Assembly (NCBI RefSeq): GCF_002093625.1
Contig: NZ_MRWD01000029.1
Location: 1-64,000, forward strand
From: Rouxiella silvae
Lineage (GTDB): Bacteria; Pseudomonadota; Gammaproteobacteria; Enterobacterales; Enterobacteriaceae
DNA: 64,000 bases
Direction of reading: 5' to 3'
The notes below the pieces were generated by a model, which was not told the origin of the DNA, ran no database searches, and worked only from the letters and a program-made list of their open reading frames with translations. The position numbers were made by a program, and so were the translations under genes. Positions 1-9,035 of this stretch are shown piece after piece (within the stretch, counting starts at the first letter, position 1; the number at the start of each line of letters is the position of its first letter).

Positions 1-147
1 GAAAATTGTTCGAAATAATTTGGTTGGGTTAAGCGTCTTTTTTTATACCGTTCAGGACGATGAGGAACACTGACTGCTTAAGTCATTGAGGTATTTCAGC
101 GGGTACGTTAATGAGTCACCCAATAATTTCTACGGATAAGCTTGATC

Positions 148-179
148 TAATATTGTTATGTTATAACATAACAATATTA
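148..179. promoter_or_regulatory. Zur operator (perfect 32-bp palindrome)
   Basis: The 32 bases are a perfect palindrome. Inside are two overlapping 15-mers, 154-168 and 159-173, each matching the gammaproteobacterial Zur core TGTTATAnTATAACA at all but one position. The site ends 38 bases before the ATG of the GTPase gene at 218, where a promoter would lie. Zur is the zinc-responsive repressor, and COG0523 genes are classic Zur targets. The double-site reading is inference. Confidence 0.82.
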
Positions 180-217
180 TTAAGGGTGTTATACACCGTC
201 TGTAGAGGTCTACTTTA

Positions 218-1453
218 ATGTCAGAATCATCAAACCCGTATCTGAACGGCGTGCCAGACACGCGCTTACCCGTCACCGTGCTTTCTGGATTTTTGGGTGC
301 TGGTAAAACCACTTTACTGAATCATATTCTCAATAATCGACAGGGACTGCGCGTTGCGGTCATTGTTAACGACATGTCAGAGGTCAATATTGATGCCGCG
401 TTGGTGCGTGACGGCGGCGCCGAGCTGTCGCGAACTGACGAGAAGCTGGTAGAAATGAGCAACGGCTGTATCTGCTGCACACTGCGTGAAGACTTGCTGA
501 TTGAGGTCGACAGGCTAGCCAAGGCCGGTCGCTTCGACCATCTGGTCATTGAATCAACGGGAATATCCGAGCCGCTGCCCGTTGCCGAAACCTTCACCTT
601 TGCCGATGATGAGGGGCAAAGCCTGTCTGCGATCGCCCGTCTCGACACGATGGTCACCGTCGTTGATGCCTACAACTTTTTAAAAGACTACCAGTCAGAC
701 ACCCTGTTGCAGGAGCGCGGAGAGTCGTTGGGAGAGTTGGACCAACGCAGCATCGTCGATTTACTGATTGAGCAAATCGAGTTCTGTGACGTCATTTTGC
801 TTAATAAAGTAGACCTTATCGATGTTCCTCAGCGTGACGAACTGTTTGCGATACTGCGCAGTCTGAATCCGCGGGCAAAAATTGAAATCTCCTCATTTGG
901 AAAAGTCAGCCTCGATAAAGTGCTGAACACCGGGCTGTTTGACTTTGAGCAAGCCTCATTGGCCCCTGGCTGGCTTAAAGAGCTGCGCGGTGAACATACC
1001 CCTGAGACAGAAGAGTTTGGCATTACCCATTTTGTCTATCGCGCGCGCCGGCCCTTTCATCCTCAACGTTTTTGGGACGTTATGGCGGGGGAGCTGGAGG
1101 GAGTTGTGCGTTCTAAAGGCCATTTTTGGCTGGCTTCGCGTCCCACCTTTGCCGGTTTATGGTCACAGGCCGGCGGCGTTGCACATCAGGAAATGGCCGG
1201 TACCTGGTGGGCGAGTATTGCGCGTGAGAACTGGCCGCAGGATCCAGAAACGCTGGCGTTCATCCTTGAAAAATGGGTTGACGGGATTGGCGATGCGCGG
1301 CAGGAACTGGTGTTTATCGGCATGAGAATGGCCGATCAGCATCTTCGCGAACGGCTGGATTATGCACTGCTGAGCGATGAAGAAATGGCGCTGGGTCCAA
1401 AAGGGTGGGCGCGTTTTAACGATCCGATCCCTTCCTGGGAACATGCGCTGTGA
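218..1453 (+). CDS. COG0523 (CobW/ZigA/YciC-like) GTPase, putative zinc metallochaperone
   Basis: This is a 411-residue G3E-family GTPase. Walker [10 protein letters not shown] is at about residues 24-32, the metal-binding CxCC motif (CICC) at 84-87 inside [11 protein letters not shown], an ESTGISEP segment near 112, and the guanine-specificity motif NKVD near 197. A CobW C-terminal domain fills roughly residues 270-385. Family members use GTP hydrolysis to load zinc, cobalt or nickel onto target proteins. The Zur-type palindrome just upstream points to zinc limitation and to a zinc role rather than cobalamin synthesis. The ATG has a GAGG about nine bases upstream. The stop overlaps the GTG start of a paralogue by four bases, so the two are translated together. 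Confidence 0.9.
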   Translation: MSESSNPYLNGVPDTRLPVTVLSGFLGAGKTTLLNHILNNRQGLRVAVIVNDMSEVNIDAALVRDGGAELSRTDEKLVEMSNGCICCTLREDLLIEVDRLAKAGRFDHLVIESTGISEPLPVAETFTFADDEGQSLSAIARLDTMVTVVDAYNFLKDYQSDTLLQERGESLGELDQRSIVDLLIEQIEFCDVILLNKVDLIDVPQRDELFAILRSLNPRAKIEISSFGKVSLDKVLNTGLFDFEQASLAPGWLKELRGEHTPETEEFGITHFVYRARRPFHPQRFWDVMAGELEGVVRSKGHFWLASRPTFAGLWSQAGGVAHQEMAGTWWASIARENWPQDPETLAFILEKWVDGIGDARQELVFIGMRMADQHLRERLDYALLSDEEMALGPKGWARFNDPIPSWEHAL

Positions 1454-2688
1454 GTCCACAAGATTCCTCCACCGAGCAAGTGCTAAAAACGCCACTGATT
1501 ATCCTCAATGGCTTTCTTGGGGCGGGAAAAACCACGCTACTAAAAAGCCTGCTGTATAAGCTGCGAGATCAAAAGGTGAAGCTGGCGGTAATTGTTAACG
1601 ACATGAGCGAGTTGGACGTTGATGGTGTGATCATTGCCAACACCGAATTAGTGAGCAAAACGCGGCTAAACTTCGTCAGCATTTCAGCCACCAGTATCAG
1701 CAGCGAGCAGGGAATTGCCCGACTTGATGAGGCATTAAACAATCTGCATAGCGAATTCCAACCCGATTTGCTGCTGCTAGAAACTTCCGGCAGCAGCCAT
1801 CCTGCACCACTGCTGCGCTATTTTCGACAGCACAACACCGTTGTCCTAAAAGGTTTTCTGACCCTGGCTGATGCGGTGATGCTAAGAGACGACTACCGCA
1901 GCGGTGAGGCACTGGTTGAAGGCTTTCAGCGCCACATGGCGCAGGGAACGCAGGGGGTCGAAAACCTGTTGGCCGAGCAAATAATGCTCTCGAGCAAGTT
2001 ACTACTGACCAAAACTGATCGTCTCAGTGCTTCAGCTGTGCAGAAAATTGCCCATCATTTGCACCCGCTTAATCCCTATATCGACATTATGGCAACGCAG
2101 TGGGGAGAGGTTGATTTGGCAATGCTCACGTCGCTGCCGGCTTACAATTTTCATCTGGTTGCCCAACTTCTCGATGAGATGGAACTGATGCGCCAAGGTC
2201 GCGCCGATGCGTCTGCGGAAAGTGAAGATTACACGTTGGAGACGCGGGTGATAGATGATAAACGCCCGTTTCATCCCCAGCGATTATGGGACACCTGCCA
2301 GCAGTTTTTGGGCAAAGGGGTTCATCGCAGCAAAGGTTTTTTTTGGATGGCCAGCCGTGACGATCTCGCACTGCTGTGGAATCAGGCGGCGGGCAGCATT
2401 AATCTGGAGTTTGTCAGCTATTGGAAGGCGGGCGTATTGGCGCACGTTGACAGCGGCCTGATGGCAGAGGAGCGGCTGAGGCTTGAGCAGCAGATGGCGA
2501 AACAGTGTTCGCGTTTTGGCGACAGGCGCTGTCGCTTGACGGTGATTGGCGAGGGCGCTGGGGTGGCTGAATTTACCGAGGCGTTGAAGCGAAGCTTTTG
2601 CACCGAGGCCGAAATCACCCATTGGCAGCAGGGCGGTGTTTTTAACGATCCTTGGCCGCAGCGGATAGCACGATTAAAAGCCAAGTAA
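1450..2688 (+). CDS. COG0523 GTPase paralogue with the CxCC motif replaced by SxSS
   Basis: This 412-residue G3E GTPase aligns along its length with the gene before it and starts at a GTG overlapping that gene's stop. Walker [10 protein letters not shown] is intact at about residues 21-29, NDMSELDVD matches the switch region, and TKTD replaces NKVD. At the position of the metal-binding CICC the sequence reads SISS (residues 82-85), so all three cysteines are serines. A direct role in thiolate metal transfer is therefore doubtful. A regulatory or partner GTPase for the upstream protein is possible (inference). It should share the Zur-type promoter. Confidence 0.87.
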   Translation: MSPQDSSTEQVLKTPLIILNGFLGAGKTTLLKSLLYKLRDQKVKLAVIVNDMSELDVDGVIIANTELVSKTRLNFVSISATSISSEQGIARLDEALNNLHSEFQPDLLLLETSGSSHPAPLLRYFRQHNTVVLKGFLTLADAVMLRDDYRSGEALVEGFQRHMAQGTQGVENLLAEQIMLSSKLLLTKTDRLSASAVQKIAHHLHPLNPYIDIMATQWGEVDLAMLTSLPAYNFHLVAQLLDEMELMRQGRADASAESEDYTLETRVIDDKRPFHPQRLWDTCQQFLGKGVHRSKGFFWMASRDDLALLWNQAAGSINLEFVSYWKAGVLAHVDSGLMAEERLRLEQQMAKQCSRFGDRRCRLTVIGEGAGVAEFTEALKRSFCTEAEITHWQQGGVFNDPWPQRIARLKAK

Positions 2689-2762
2689 TCAGCATGCCGC
2701 CAACGTGGTGGCGGCATGCTGACGGTTGTTATCGCTGTTTTCGACAGTGTTTAAGCGACTGT

Positions 2763-3500
2763 TTAGGCCGATTTCGCTGTTGCTCTGCGCTGTGCACGCG
2801 CCTCGGCCTGAGTGAGAATTTCGAGTAAATCGCCTTCATCAATATCAAGAATTTCACCCCTTTCGACCAGCACGGCGTGCAAGTCTTCCCGATGAATTCC
2901 CAATCGTTGGCGGACCGCAGGCTGTGGCCCATTTTCTGCGACCGTCACCGCCTTGGCACTCGACATCGAGTGAGGATAGCGGCGTTTTACCGCATTATTA
3001 AACACCAGGGCGACGGCAGTGAGCAGCAGGGAGTTGACCAGCACCGGATAGAGGGCAAAGCCGTATCCCAGCTGGGCAATTGCCGGTCCGCCAAGAACGG
3101 CTGTCACGGCCACGGCACCGCTGGGTGGATGCAGGCAGCGCAGTGGAAACATCAGCGCAATTGACAAAGCAACCGCGAATCCGGCCGCCAGCGCGGTGTC
3201 ATGTATCCAATACGCGCAGGTGACGCCAATAACCGCTGCCAGCAGGTTACCGCCCACAATCGCCCAAGGCTGGGCCAATGGGCTGGCCGGAATAGCAAAC
3301 ATCAGTACTGCCGAAGCCCCCATCGGCGCAATCAGCCACGGGCTGCTGTCGCCCAATGCATGATGACAAAGCCATGCGGTCAGAATCAGGCCAATACCGG
3401 CACCGACACAGCCAGCAATACGTTCACGGCGGCTAGATAAAATGGGTTGTGGCCAGAAATGTGCAAGGCCGTTGAATAACTTCTTTATGAATGGATTCAT
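2763..3500 (-). CDS. HPP-family integral membrane protein
   Basis: This 245-residue protein has about five or six hydrophobic segments and the signature LHPPSGA at about residues 123-129, which names the HPP family (PF04982). Family members are membrane proteins of poorly known function; some plant and cyanobacterial relatives have been linked to nitrite transport. Many bacterial members carry C-terminal CBS domains. This one ends in a charged tail after the membrane part (about residues 195-245), so it is the short form. It is convergent with the GTPase pair and not obviously in an operon. Confidence 0.75.
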   Translation of the reverse strand: MNPFIKKLFNGLAHFWPQPILSSRRERIAGCVGAGIGLILTAWLCHHALGDSSPWLIAPMGASAVLMFAIPASPLAQPWAIVGGNLLAAVIGVTCAYWIHDTALAAGFAVALSIALMFPLRCLHPPSGAVAVTAVLGGPAIAQLGYGFALYPVLVNSLLLTAVALVFNNAVKRRYPHSMSSAKAVTVAENGPQPAVRQRLGIHREDLHAVLVERGEILDIDEGDLLEILTQAEARAQRRATAKSA

Positions 3501-3642
3501 GATGCTAAGGAAGAGTGTTAAAAACGATTTATATCATATCAAGCATAAAATTGATGAGGCGTGAGTGCGTTTCCTGATGCCGAGTTTAAGGTCGACGGGA
3601 AACGCACGTTGTCGTGCCTGCTTCATTAAACAGGCTGATGAA

Positions 3643-4563
3643 TCAGGAAAGCGCAGGCTGATAGCGCCTTGCCGGAACGGTTATCAGCAGCAGACAGACG
3701 CCGACCATCCCCATTCCCAGCCAGCCAATCGGTGATATTTTTTCGCCAACGACCCACACGGCCAATACTGCCGCGACGACCGGCTCGAGCAGGGTAAGCG
3801 TAGTGGCACTGCTCGACGGGATGCGCGCTAGCCCAAAGCCGTAGCAAACATAGCCTACAAACATCGGGATCAGTGCCATATAAGTGCCGACGGCGGCATT
3901 GTTCCATGAGGCCAGAAGAGGACCGCCGGTAACAAAAAGCACCGGCATCAGCAGCAGGCCGCCGAGGCCGAAGGTGGCACCCATCGACGTTTTGGACGGC
4001 ACGCCCTGTTGCATCAGCTGCCTTGCCGCCCAGGAATAGAGCGCGTAGGTTAGACCGGCCAGCAGTCCGAGCATGACGCCGGTGAGAACGTCTCCTGACA
4101 TTGCCGACTCGCCGTGGCCTGCGCCTTTTCCAAGGCACAGCAAAATCATGCCTGCAATTCCAATAACGGCACCGAACATCCAGCGAGTAGACAGACGTTT
4201 GCCTTCAAACAGAAATTCGATAAGTGCAGACAGCAGGGGAGCCGAGCCGATCGAAATCACCGTACCGACGGTGACTCCGGCGAGGTGCATTGAGGCATAG
4301 AACGCTAAAGGATAAATGCTCACCGCCAGGCCGCCGGTGAGTACCAAGCGCCAGTGCTGACGCAGGCTGTTGCGAAAACGAACAAGGCTTCTCAACGCAA
4401 TGAGCGCCTGTAGCAGGCCGCCGACGCCCATCGCGAGGGCGCCAATGGCGACCGGACTCACCTGCGGCGCAAAAGTTGCCGCGGTGCCGGTGGTGCCCCA
4501 TAAAACCGAGGCAAAAAGAACCGCTAACGTTCCGGAAAGCTGACCGCCGACCACCAGACTCAT
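3643..4563 (-). CDS. EamA/DMT-superfamily transporter
   Basis: This 306-residue protein has about ten hydrophobic segments in two repeated EamA halves: an N-terminal half with SVLWGTTGT and a C-terminal half with LEPVVAAVLAVWVVGE, a common EamA signature. Drug/metabolite transporters of this type usually export amino acids or other small metabolites. Its ATG overlaps the stop of the upstream TetR gene (ATGA), so the two form one operon and the regulator most likely controls this exporter. Substrate unknown. Confidence 0.85.
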   Translation of the reverse strand: MSLVVGGQLSGTLAVLFASVLWGTTGTAATFAPQVSPVAIGALAMGVGGLLQALIALRSLVRFRNSLRQHWRLVLTGGLAVSIYPLAFYASMHLAGVTVGTVISIGSAPLLSALIEFLFEGKRLSTRWMFGAVIGIAGMILLCLGKGAGHGESAMSGDVLTGVMLGLLAGLTYALYSWAARQLMQQGVPSKTSMGATFGLGGLLLMPVLFVTGGPLLASWNNAAVGTYMALIPMFVGYVCYGFGLARIPSSSATTLTLLEPVVAAVLAVWVVGEKISPIGWLGMGMVGVCLLLITVPARRYQPALS

Positions 4564-5150
4564 AGCGCCTCCATCATCATGCTTGCCATGGCGAACGCCT
4601 GACGCACGCAGTTGCCGTTGCCTTCAAGACCGGCGCGGGATATTGACCCCTCAAGCAGAAAAGAAAAGTGTCTGGCTAAGGTATTGGCCCTGTCAGTATC
4701 TTGTCCGGTTAGCGGGGTAAGATGTTCTACAAGGATAGATTCAACCTGCTCTTTATGCCGACGAACCGCCAGCCTGCCCGGAGCGCCGGCGGGTAACTCT
4801 GCCGCTGCATTTAATAGACCGCAGCCTCTGAACCCGCGCTCATAGGCGTGCTCGGCGTGGTCTTCATAGGCTTGAAACACGGCTAATACTTTTTGCTGTG
4901 GCGTTGTCGCCTGAGCCAGTCTGGCGGCGTAAAGTGAGAGCCACTCGTCGTGACGGATCTCTAGGTAGGTCTCTACCAGTTCAGCTTTGGAAGCAAAATT
5001 GTTATAGAGGCTTTTCTTGGCGACACCGGCTCTTTTTACCACCGCATCAATGCCAGTACCGGCAATGCCATCATTGTAAAAAAGCACTCTTGCGGCACCG
5101 AGCAGTCGATCGCGGGCACTTTCAGAGGCTTCAGATTTGTCATTGGACAC
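4560..5150 (-). CDS. TetR-family repressor of the adjacent EamA transporter
   Basis: This 196-residue regulator has an N-terminal TetR helix-turn-helix (about residues 12-60: AARVLFYNDGIAGTGIDAVV, then VAKKSLYNNFASKAEL) and a divergent ligand-binding C-terminal domain. It is the first gene of a two-gene operon with the EamA transporter. A 9-bp inverted repeat with a 6-base spacer at 5176-5199, 26 bases before the start codon, is the likely operator for autoregulation. Ligand unknown, presumably something the transporter exports. Confidence 0.87.
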   Translation of the reverse strand: MSNDKSEASESARDRLLGAARVLFYNDGIAGTGIDAVVKRAGVAKKSLYNNFASKAELVETYLEIRHDEWLSLYAARLAQATTPQQKVLAVFQAYEDHAEHAYERGFRGCGLLNAAAELPAGAPGRLAVRRHKEQVESILVEHLTPLTGQDTDRANTLARHFSFLLEGSISRAGLEGNGNCVRQAFAMASMMMEAL

Positions 5151-5175
5151 GGAGTCACCTGTAGGGTTTATAAAT

Positions 5176-5199
5176 AGTAGGTAGCCCAGTCTACCTACT
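5176..5199. promoter_or_regulatory. Candidate TetR operator
   Basis: AGTAGGTAG and CTACCTACT form a perfect 9-bp inverted repeat around six bases. The site sits directly upstream of the tetR-type gene on the minus strand, the usual place and symmetry for a TetR autoregulatory operator. It could also affect the plus-strand acetyltransferase gene starting at 5334. Assignment is by position and symmetry only. Confidence 0.6.
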
Positions 5200-5333
5200 G
5201 CCTTGGCTGCGTCAAGCTATACGACGATTTTTATTTTTTCTGGTAAAGGGTAGGTTGATAAAACAAACTCCGAGTCAGCTTAAAAAAATCATAAACTAGC
5301 GCTAAAACTCAGGAAATTATCAGGGAGGAAAAA

Positions 5334-5819
5334 ATGAATATTACAGTCGGTATTTGTCAGAAAAATGAGTCTGAACGGATGGTGGCGATTTTCACCGAAA
5401 TGGAGGAGCACTATTATGGTAAGGGAGTCGTTGAACTGCATAAGATGCAGCACTATCTGGCCTCAAGAGTTTTCGCTCAAGATTCAGGCGTGACGGTTAT
5501 CCGCGTAGAGCAGGGCGATCGGGTGATTGGCTTTGCCTGTATCAATGTTCTTTATCCGTCACCAAGATACTCGGGACAGATGTTTATCAAAGAGCTGTTT
5601 ATCTCTGAACGTTATAGAGGGCATGGCGCAGGTAAAAAATTGATGCAGTTCATTGGCCGGCTGGCACTGGAGCGTGAGTGCAGCAGCCTCGACTGGATGT
5701 CGGAAAAAAGTAATGCCGATTCCAAACGATTTTATACCGCACTCGGCGGCGAAATACTCAATGGCATGCACCATTTTCGGCTCTATGGCGCAGGGTTGAA
5801 AACGCTAGCCGCGGGGTGA
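5334..5819 (+). CDS. GNAT-family N-acetyltransferase
   Basis: This 161-residue protein is a single GNAT domain. The acetyl-CoA binding loop reads RYRGHGAGKKL (about residues 94-104), after the beta strand FIKELFIS; SKRFYTALGG near residue 128 is the usual C-terminal motif. A strong GGGAGG-type ribosome site precedes the ATG. The acceptor cannot be told from the sequence: small molecule, peptide and protein N-termini are all possible. It stands alone between the TetR operon and a convergent second GNAT gene. Confidence 0.82.
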   Translation: MNITVGICQKNESERMVAIFTEMEEHYYGKGVVELHKMQHYLASRVFAQDSGVTVIRVEQGDRVIGFACINVLYPSPRYSGQMFIKELFISERYRGHGAGKKLMQFIGRLALERECSSLDWMSEKSNADSKRFYTALGGEILNGMHHFRLYGAGLKTLAAG

Positions 5820-5854
5820 CCATAAAAAGTGAATTTTTAAGGAATTGGGCTTTA

Positions 5855-6319
5855 TTAATTTAAATTCTGCGACATATTGATACCGGTAATATGAAAACCA
5901 CACTTTTCATACAGCGCTTTGGCGGACGGATTTTCGGGCGCGACGCGGAGGCCGACTTCGTTAATGCCCATGCCTTTCAGGCGCACTTTCATTTCCATCA
6001 GCGCAGCACGCCCCAACCCGCGATTGCGCCAGTCAGGAAGAATATAAAAATCATTAATCCAGGCAGCCTGCCTGATTAATCCTACCCACAGATAGCCGAC
6101 CGTCGACTGCGGTTCAGCGCAAAGGCTAATACACCAAACGGCATTGTCATGGCTCTCGATACCCTGCGGCAACATCATATCGAGGGTCTCACTGGCTTGA
6201 TTGCGTGCTTTTTCGGCACTGTATACGCGCGTATTTTGCAAATCTTGCGCATATTCACCGATGAAAATTGTGCGATATTTTGCAAATTCCTCAGCGTTCA
6301 TATCCCTTAATAGAATCAC
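5855..6319 (-). CDS. GNAT-family N-acetyltransferase
   Basis: This GNAT protein of about 154 residues carries the acetyl-CoA loop RNRGLGRAAL and a C-terminal NPSAKALYEKCGF motif. I place the start at a GTG (VILLRDMNAEEF) because AAGGAG lies just upstream; an in-frame ATG 22 codons earlier has no such site and would add residues unlike the family. It resembles YitI/YncA-like acetyltransferases in general form, but the substrate is unknown. It converges with the preceding acetyltransferase and is followed by the malG terminator region. Confidence 0.8.
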   Translation of the reverse strand: MILLRDMNAEEFAKYRTIFIGEYAQDLQNTRVYSAEKARNQASETLDMMLPQGIESHDNAVWCISLCAEPQSTVGYLWVGLIRQAAWINDFYILPDWRNRGLGRAALMEMKVRLKGMGINEVGLRVAPENPSAKALYEKCGFHITGINMSQNLN

Positions 6320-6393
6320 AATATCTCCTTGAATAAAAAGCCATTCCTCAAAGATAACATCTGAATACAGTTTTACAAGACGCAAAATCCGCT

Positions 6394-6420
6394 AAAAAAA
6401 GGGCGACAGTTAAGTCGCCC
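6394..6420 (-). terminator. Rho-independent terminator of malEFG
   Basis: On the minus strand GGGCGAC and GTCGCCC pair around six bases and are followed by seven Ts. It lies about 40 bases past the malG stop. Confidence 0.88.
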
Positions 6421-6457
6421 AAGACACAGGAAGTAAACAAGTCAAGCAAGGGCAGTG

Positions 6458-7348
6458 TTAACCTTTTACGCCTCCCGCTGTCAGTCCACCAACCAGCCAG
6501 CGTTGCGCAATCAGGAATACGGCGGTTATCGGAATAGCAGAGAGAATGGCGGCGGCGGCGAAATCACCCCACAAATAGTTCTGCGGGTTGAGGTATTGCT
6601 GCATGCCAACCGCCAGCGTGTAGCTGTTGACGTCACGCAGCAGGAGAGAAGCCACCGGCACTTCAGTGATGGCAGCAATAAACGACAGAATAAATACCAC
6701 CGCCAAAATAGGTACCGACAGTGGCAGCAGCACCAGACGGAATGCCTGCCAAGGTGTTGCGCCGTCAAGCGCCGCGGCCTCTTCCAGTGAGCCGTCAATG
6801 GTTTCAAAATAGCCTTTGATGGTCCATACGTGCAGCGCAATACCGCCCATGTAGGCGAAAATAACCCCGCCGTGGGTATTAAGCCCAAGAAACGGTACAT
6901 AGACGCCCAGCCGGTCAAACAGCGCATAGAGTGCTACCAGAGAAAGCACCGCCGGAAACATCTGGAAAATTAACATACCCTTTAACAGTGAGCTTTTGCC
7001 GCGAAACTTCATGCGGGCAAACGCATAGGCACAGGTGGTTGAAAGCGCCACGATACCCACCGCAGTAATTCCGGCAATTTTAATGGAGTTCCACAGCCAC
7101 AGCATCACCGGAAAAGGCGGTGGCGTAATGCTGCCATCGCTGTTGGTAACCGACATTCCCAGCGCCAGTTTCCAATGGTCCCACGACACTTGGTCTGGGA
7201 TCAGGCTGCCGGTGGCGAAGTTGCCGGGACGCAGAGAAATCGCGAACACCATCAGCAATGGGAACAAAATCAAGGTGATAAAACTTAGCAGCAGCAGGTG
7301 CGTGACCAGCAGCCTGACTTTTTGCGACTTCGGTTTAACCATCGGCAT
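6458..7348 (-). CDS. malG: Maltose/maltodextrin ABC importer permease MalG
   Basis: The 296-residue product has the same length as E. coli MalG. It has six predicted membrane segments and the EAA loop [15 protein letters not shown] near residue 190, which docks on the MalK ATPase. It pairs with MalF in the MalFGK2 inner-membrane complex that takes maltodextrin from MalE. It is the last gene of malE-malF-malG, 12 bases after malF, and a terminator follows. Confidence 0.97.
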   Translation of the reverse strand: MPMVKPKSQKVRLLVTHLLLLSFITLILFPLLMVFAISLRPGNFATGSLIPDQVSWDHWKLALGMSVTNSDGSITPPPFPVMLWLWNSIKIAGITAVGIVALSTTCAYAFARMKFRGKSSLLKGMLIFQMFPAVLSLVALYALFDRLGVYVPFLGLNTHGGVIFAYMGGIALHVWTIKGYFETIDGSLEEAAALDGATPWQAFRLVLLPLSVPILAVVFILSFIAAITEVPVASLLLRDVNSYTLAVGMQQYLNPQNYLWGDFAAAAILSAIPITAVFLIAQRWLVGGLTAGGVKG

Positions 7349-7360
7349 TGTTGTCTCTCC

Positions 7361-8938
7361 TTAGTCCAGTTTCAGTCGTGAAGCTTTAAGATTCACGATA
7401 GCCAGCACGCCAACCAGCAGGAATATCAGCGTCGCAATCGCCGCTGCCAGCCCGAAGTCTTGGCCACCGCTGCCCTCAAAGGCAATGCGATAGGTGTAGC
7501 TGACCAGCAAATCGGTGTGACCCGCCGGCGTAGTGGTGCCTATCATGTCCGGACCGCCGTTGGTCAACAGCTGGATCAGCACGAAGTTATTAAAGTTAAA
7601 GGCGAAGCTGGCAATCATCAGCGGCGTCAGCGGTTTTACCAGCAGCGGCAGCGTGATACGGAAAAAATTCTGCATCGGCGTCGCGCCGTCCATCGCCGAG
7701 GCTTCGTACAAGTCGTCGGGAATGGCTTTCAGCAGCCCCATGCAAAGGATCATCATGTACGGGTAACCGAGCCAAGTATTAACGAGTATAATCATACTTT
7801 TGGCGGTAAGTGGATCGCTAAACCACGCCGGTTTTATGCCAAACAGCGCATTGAGCATCAGATTGATTTCACCAAAACTCTGGTTGAATAACCCTTTGAA
7901 GATCAGAATCGAAATAAACGCCGGCACCGCATAGGGCAAAATCAGCAGAATGCGATAAATCGCTTTGCCTTTCAGCGCCTCCCACTGCACCACGCAGGCC
8001 AGAATCATGCCTACTGCAACGGTCAGCACCACGGTGAGCAGGGCAAAAATAACCGTCCAAACAAAAATAGACAGGAAGGGTTTCTTTATGCCGTCGTCAT
8101 GTAATACGCGCAGAAAATTCTTCCAGCCAATACCTACCGTAAAGCCGGGGCTGAGTTTTTCGGCCTGCCACTGCGGTTTTCCAACCGCGTCGAGCTTAAC
8201 CGCCTGGTAAAAGCCACTCTCCATATTGGGGCGGTAAATTGCACCAGTTTGCACGTTGGTCAGCTGTTTGCCGTCTTCTGCAAGCTTATAAAGCGGCTGT
8301 GTTCCGGAAAATTGTCGCAGTGAGCTCATACGCAGAATTTCGCCGTCGGGTAATTTGGCCGATAGCTGACCTATCGCCAGACGATTTTGCGTAATCACCC
8401 TTAGCGCGGCCTTTTCACCGGCGGGTTGGCTTTGCGCCACGAGATCCAACGTTTTCTGTGCTGAGGCATCAAAAGTAAACGGCGGCGACACCAGTACATT
8501 GCTGCCGTCAGGGGCATTAAGGACTAACTGCCACTGGTCTCCGGCAGCGATTAGCGAAAAGTTTAACGCACTACCACCCTGAAACTCGCGCCCCATCAGC
8601 ACCGACTGAGCGCGTTCAAAGGTTAACTGGTTAAGACTGCTGTAGTTGGTGAAAGCGATGGCAATAGTACAAACCAGCGGAAACAGCACAAACAACGACA
8701 TTCCCGCGAGACCAGGATAAATATAGCGCCACGAATACGCGCGACGGTTGCCATAAATATACAATCCCAGACTTGAGAGAATGAGGGTCAACATGGCAAA
8801 TAAGTATTCACCCTGCACATACATTCGAACGATCAAGTAACCGGTTAAGCAGGCAAGCAGGCCGATGAGTGGCCATTTAAATGCGTGACTAAACGGCCGT
8901 TTTTTACGTGCGGTCAGACCGATTTGGGCTACTGGCAT
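7361..8938 (-). CDS. malF: Maltose/maltodextrin ABC importer permease MalF
   Basis: MalF is the larger permease subunit. The open frame allows an earlier start, but I use the ATG at 8938 (MPVAQIGLTARKK) because AAAGGA lies upstream and the E. coli protein begins near there; this gives 525 residues against 514. The large periplasmic P2 loop (about residues 90-270) contacts MalE, and the EAA motif EASAMDGATPMQNFF lies near residue 410. Membrane segments match the eight of MalF. It acts with MalG and MalK2 in maltodextrin import. Confidence 0.96.
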   Translation of the reverse strand: MPVAQIGLTARKKRPFSHAFKWPLIGLLACLTGYLIVRMYVQGEYLFAMLTLILSSLGLYIYGNRRAYSWRYIYPGLAGMSLFVLFPLVCTIAIAFTNYSSLNQLTFERAQSVLMGREFQGGSALNFSLIAAGDQWQLVLNAPDGSNVLVSPPFTFDASAQKTLDLVAQSQPAGEKAALRVITQNRLAIGQLSAKLPDGEILRMSSLRQFSGTQPLYKLAEDGKQLTNVQTGAIYRPNMESGFYQAVKLDAVGKPQWQAEKLSPGFTVGIGWKNFLRVLHDDGIKKPFLSIFVWTVIFALLTVVLTVAVGMILACVVQWEALKGKAIYRILLILPYAVPAFISILIFKGLFNQSFGEINLMLNALFGIKPAWFSDPLTAKSMIILVNTWLGYPYMMILCMGLLKAIPDDLYEASAMDGATPMQNFFRITLPLLVKPLTPLMIASFAFNFNNFVLIQLLTNGGPDMIGTTTPAGHTDLLVSYTYRIAFEGSGGQDFGLAAAIATLIFLLVGVLAIVNLKASRLKLD

Positions 8939-9035
8939 AAGGGCAATCCTTTGAGTCACGGGGCGCAGACGTACCGGCCTGGCCCCGCTATTAACGTAAC
9001 GTTCTCTCACTTTAAAAGCGGTGCATCACGCGCCG

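Noticed and set aside
1-147. A gene remnant at the left edge (for example a short frame from 2 to 73)
   Set aside because: Only about 23 codons with no recognisable motif; nothing can be supported before the Zur site.
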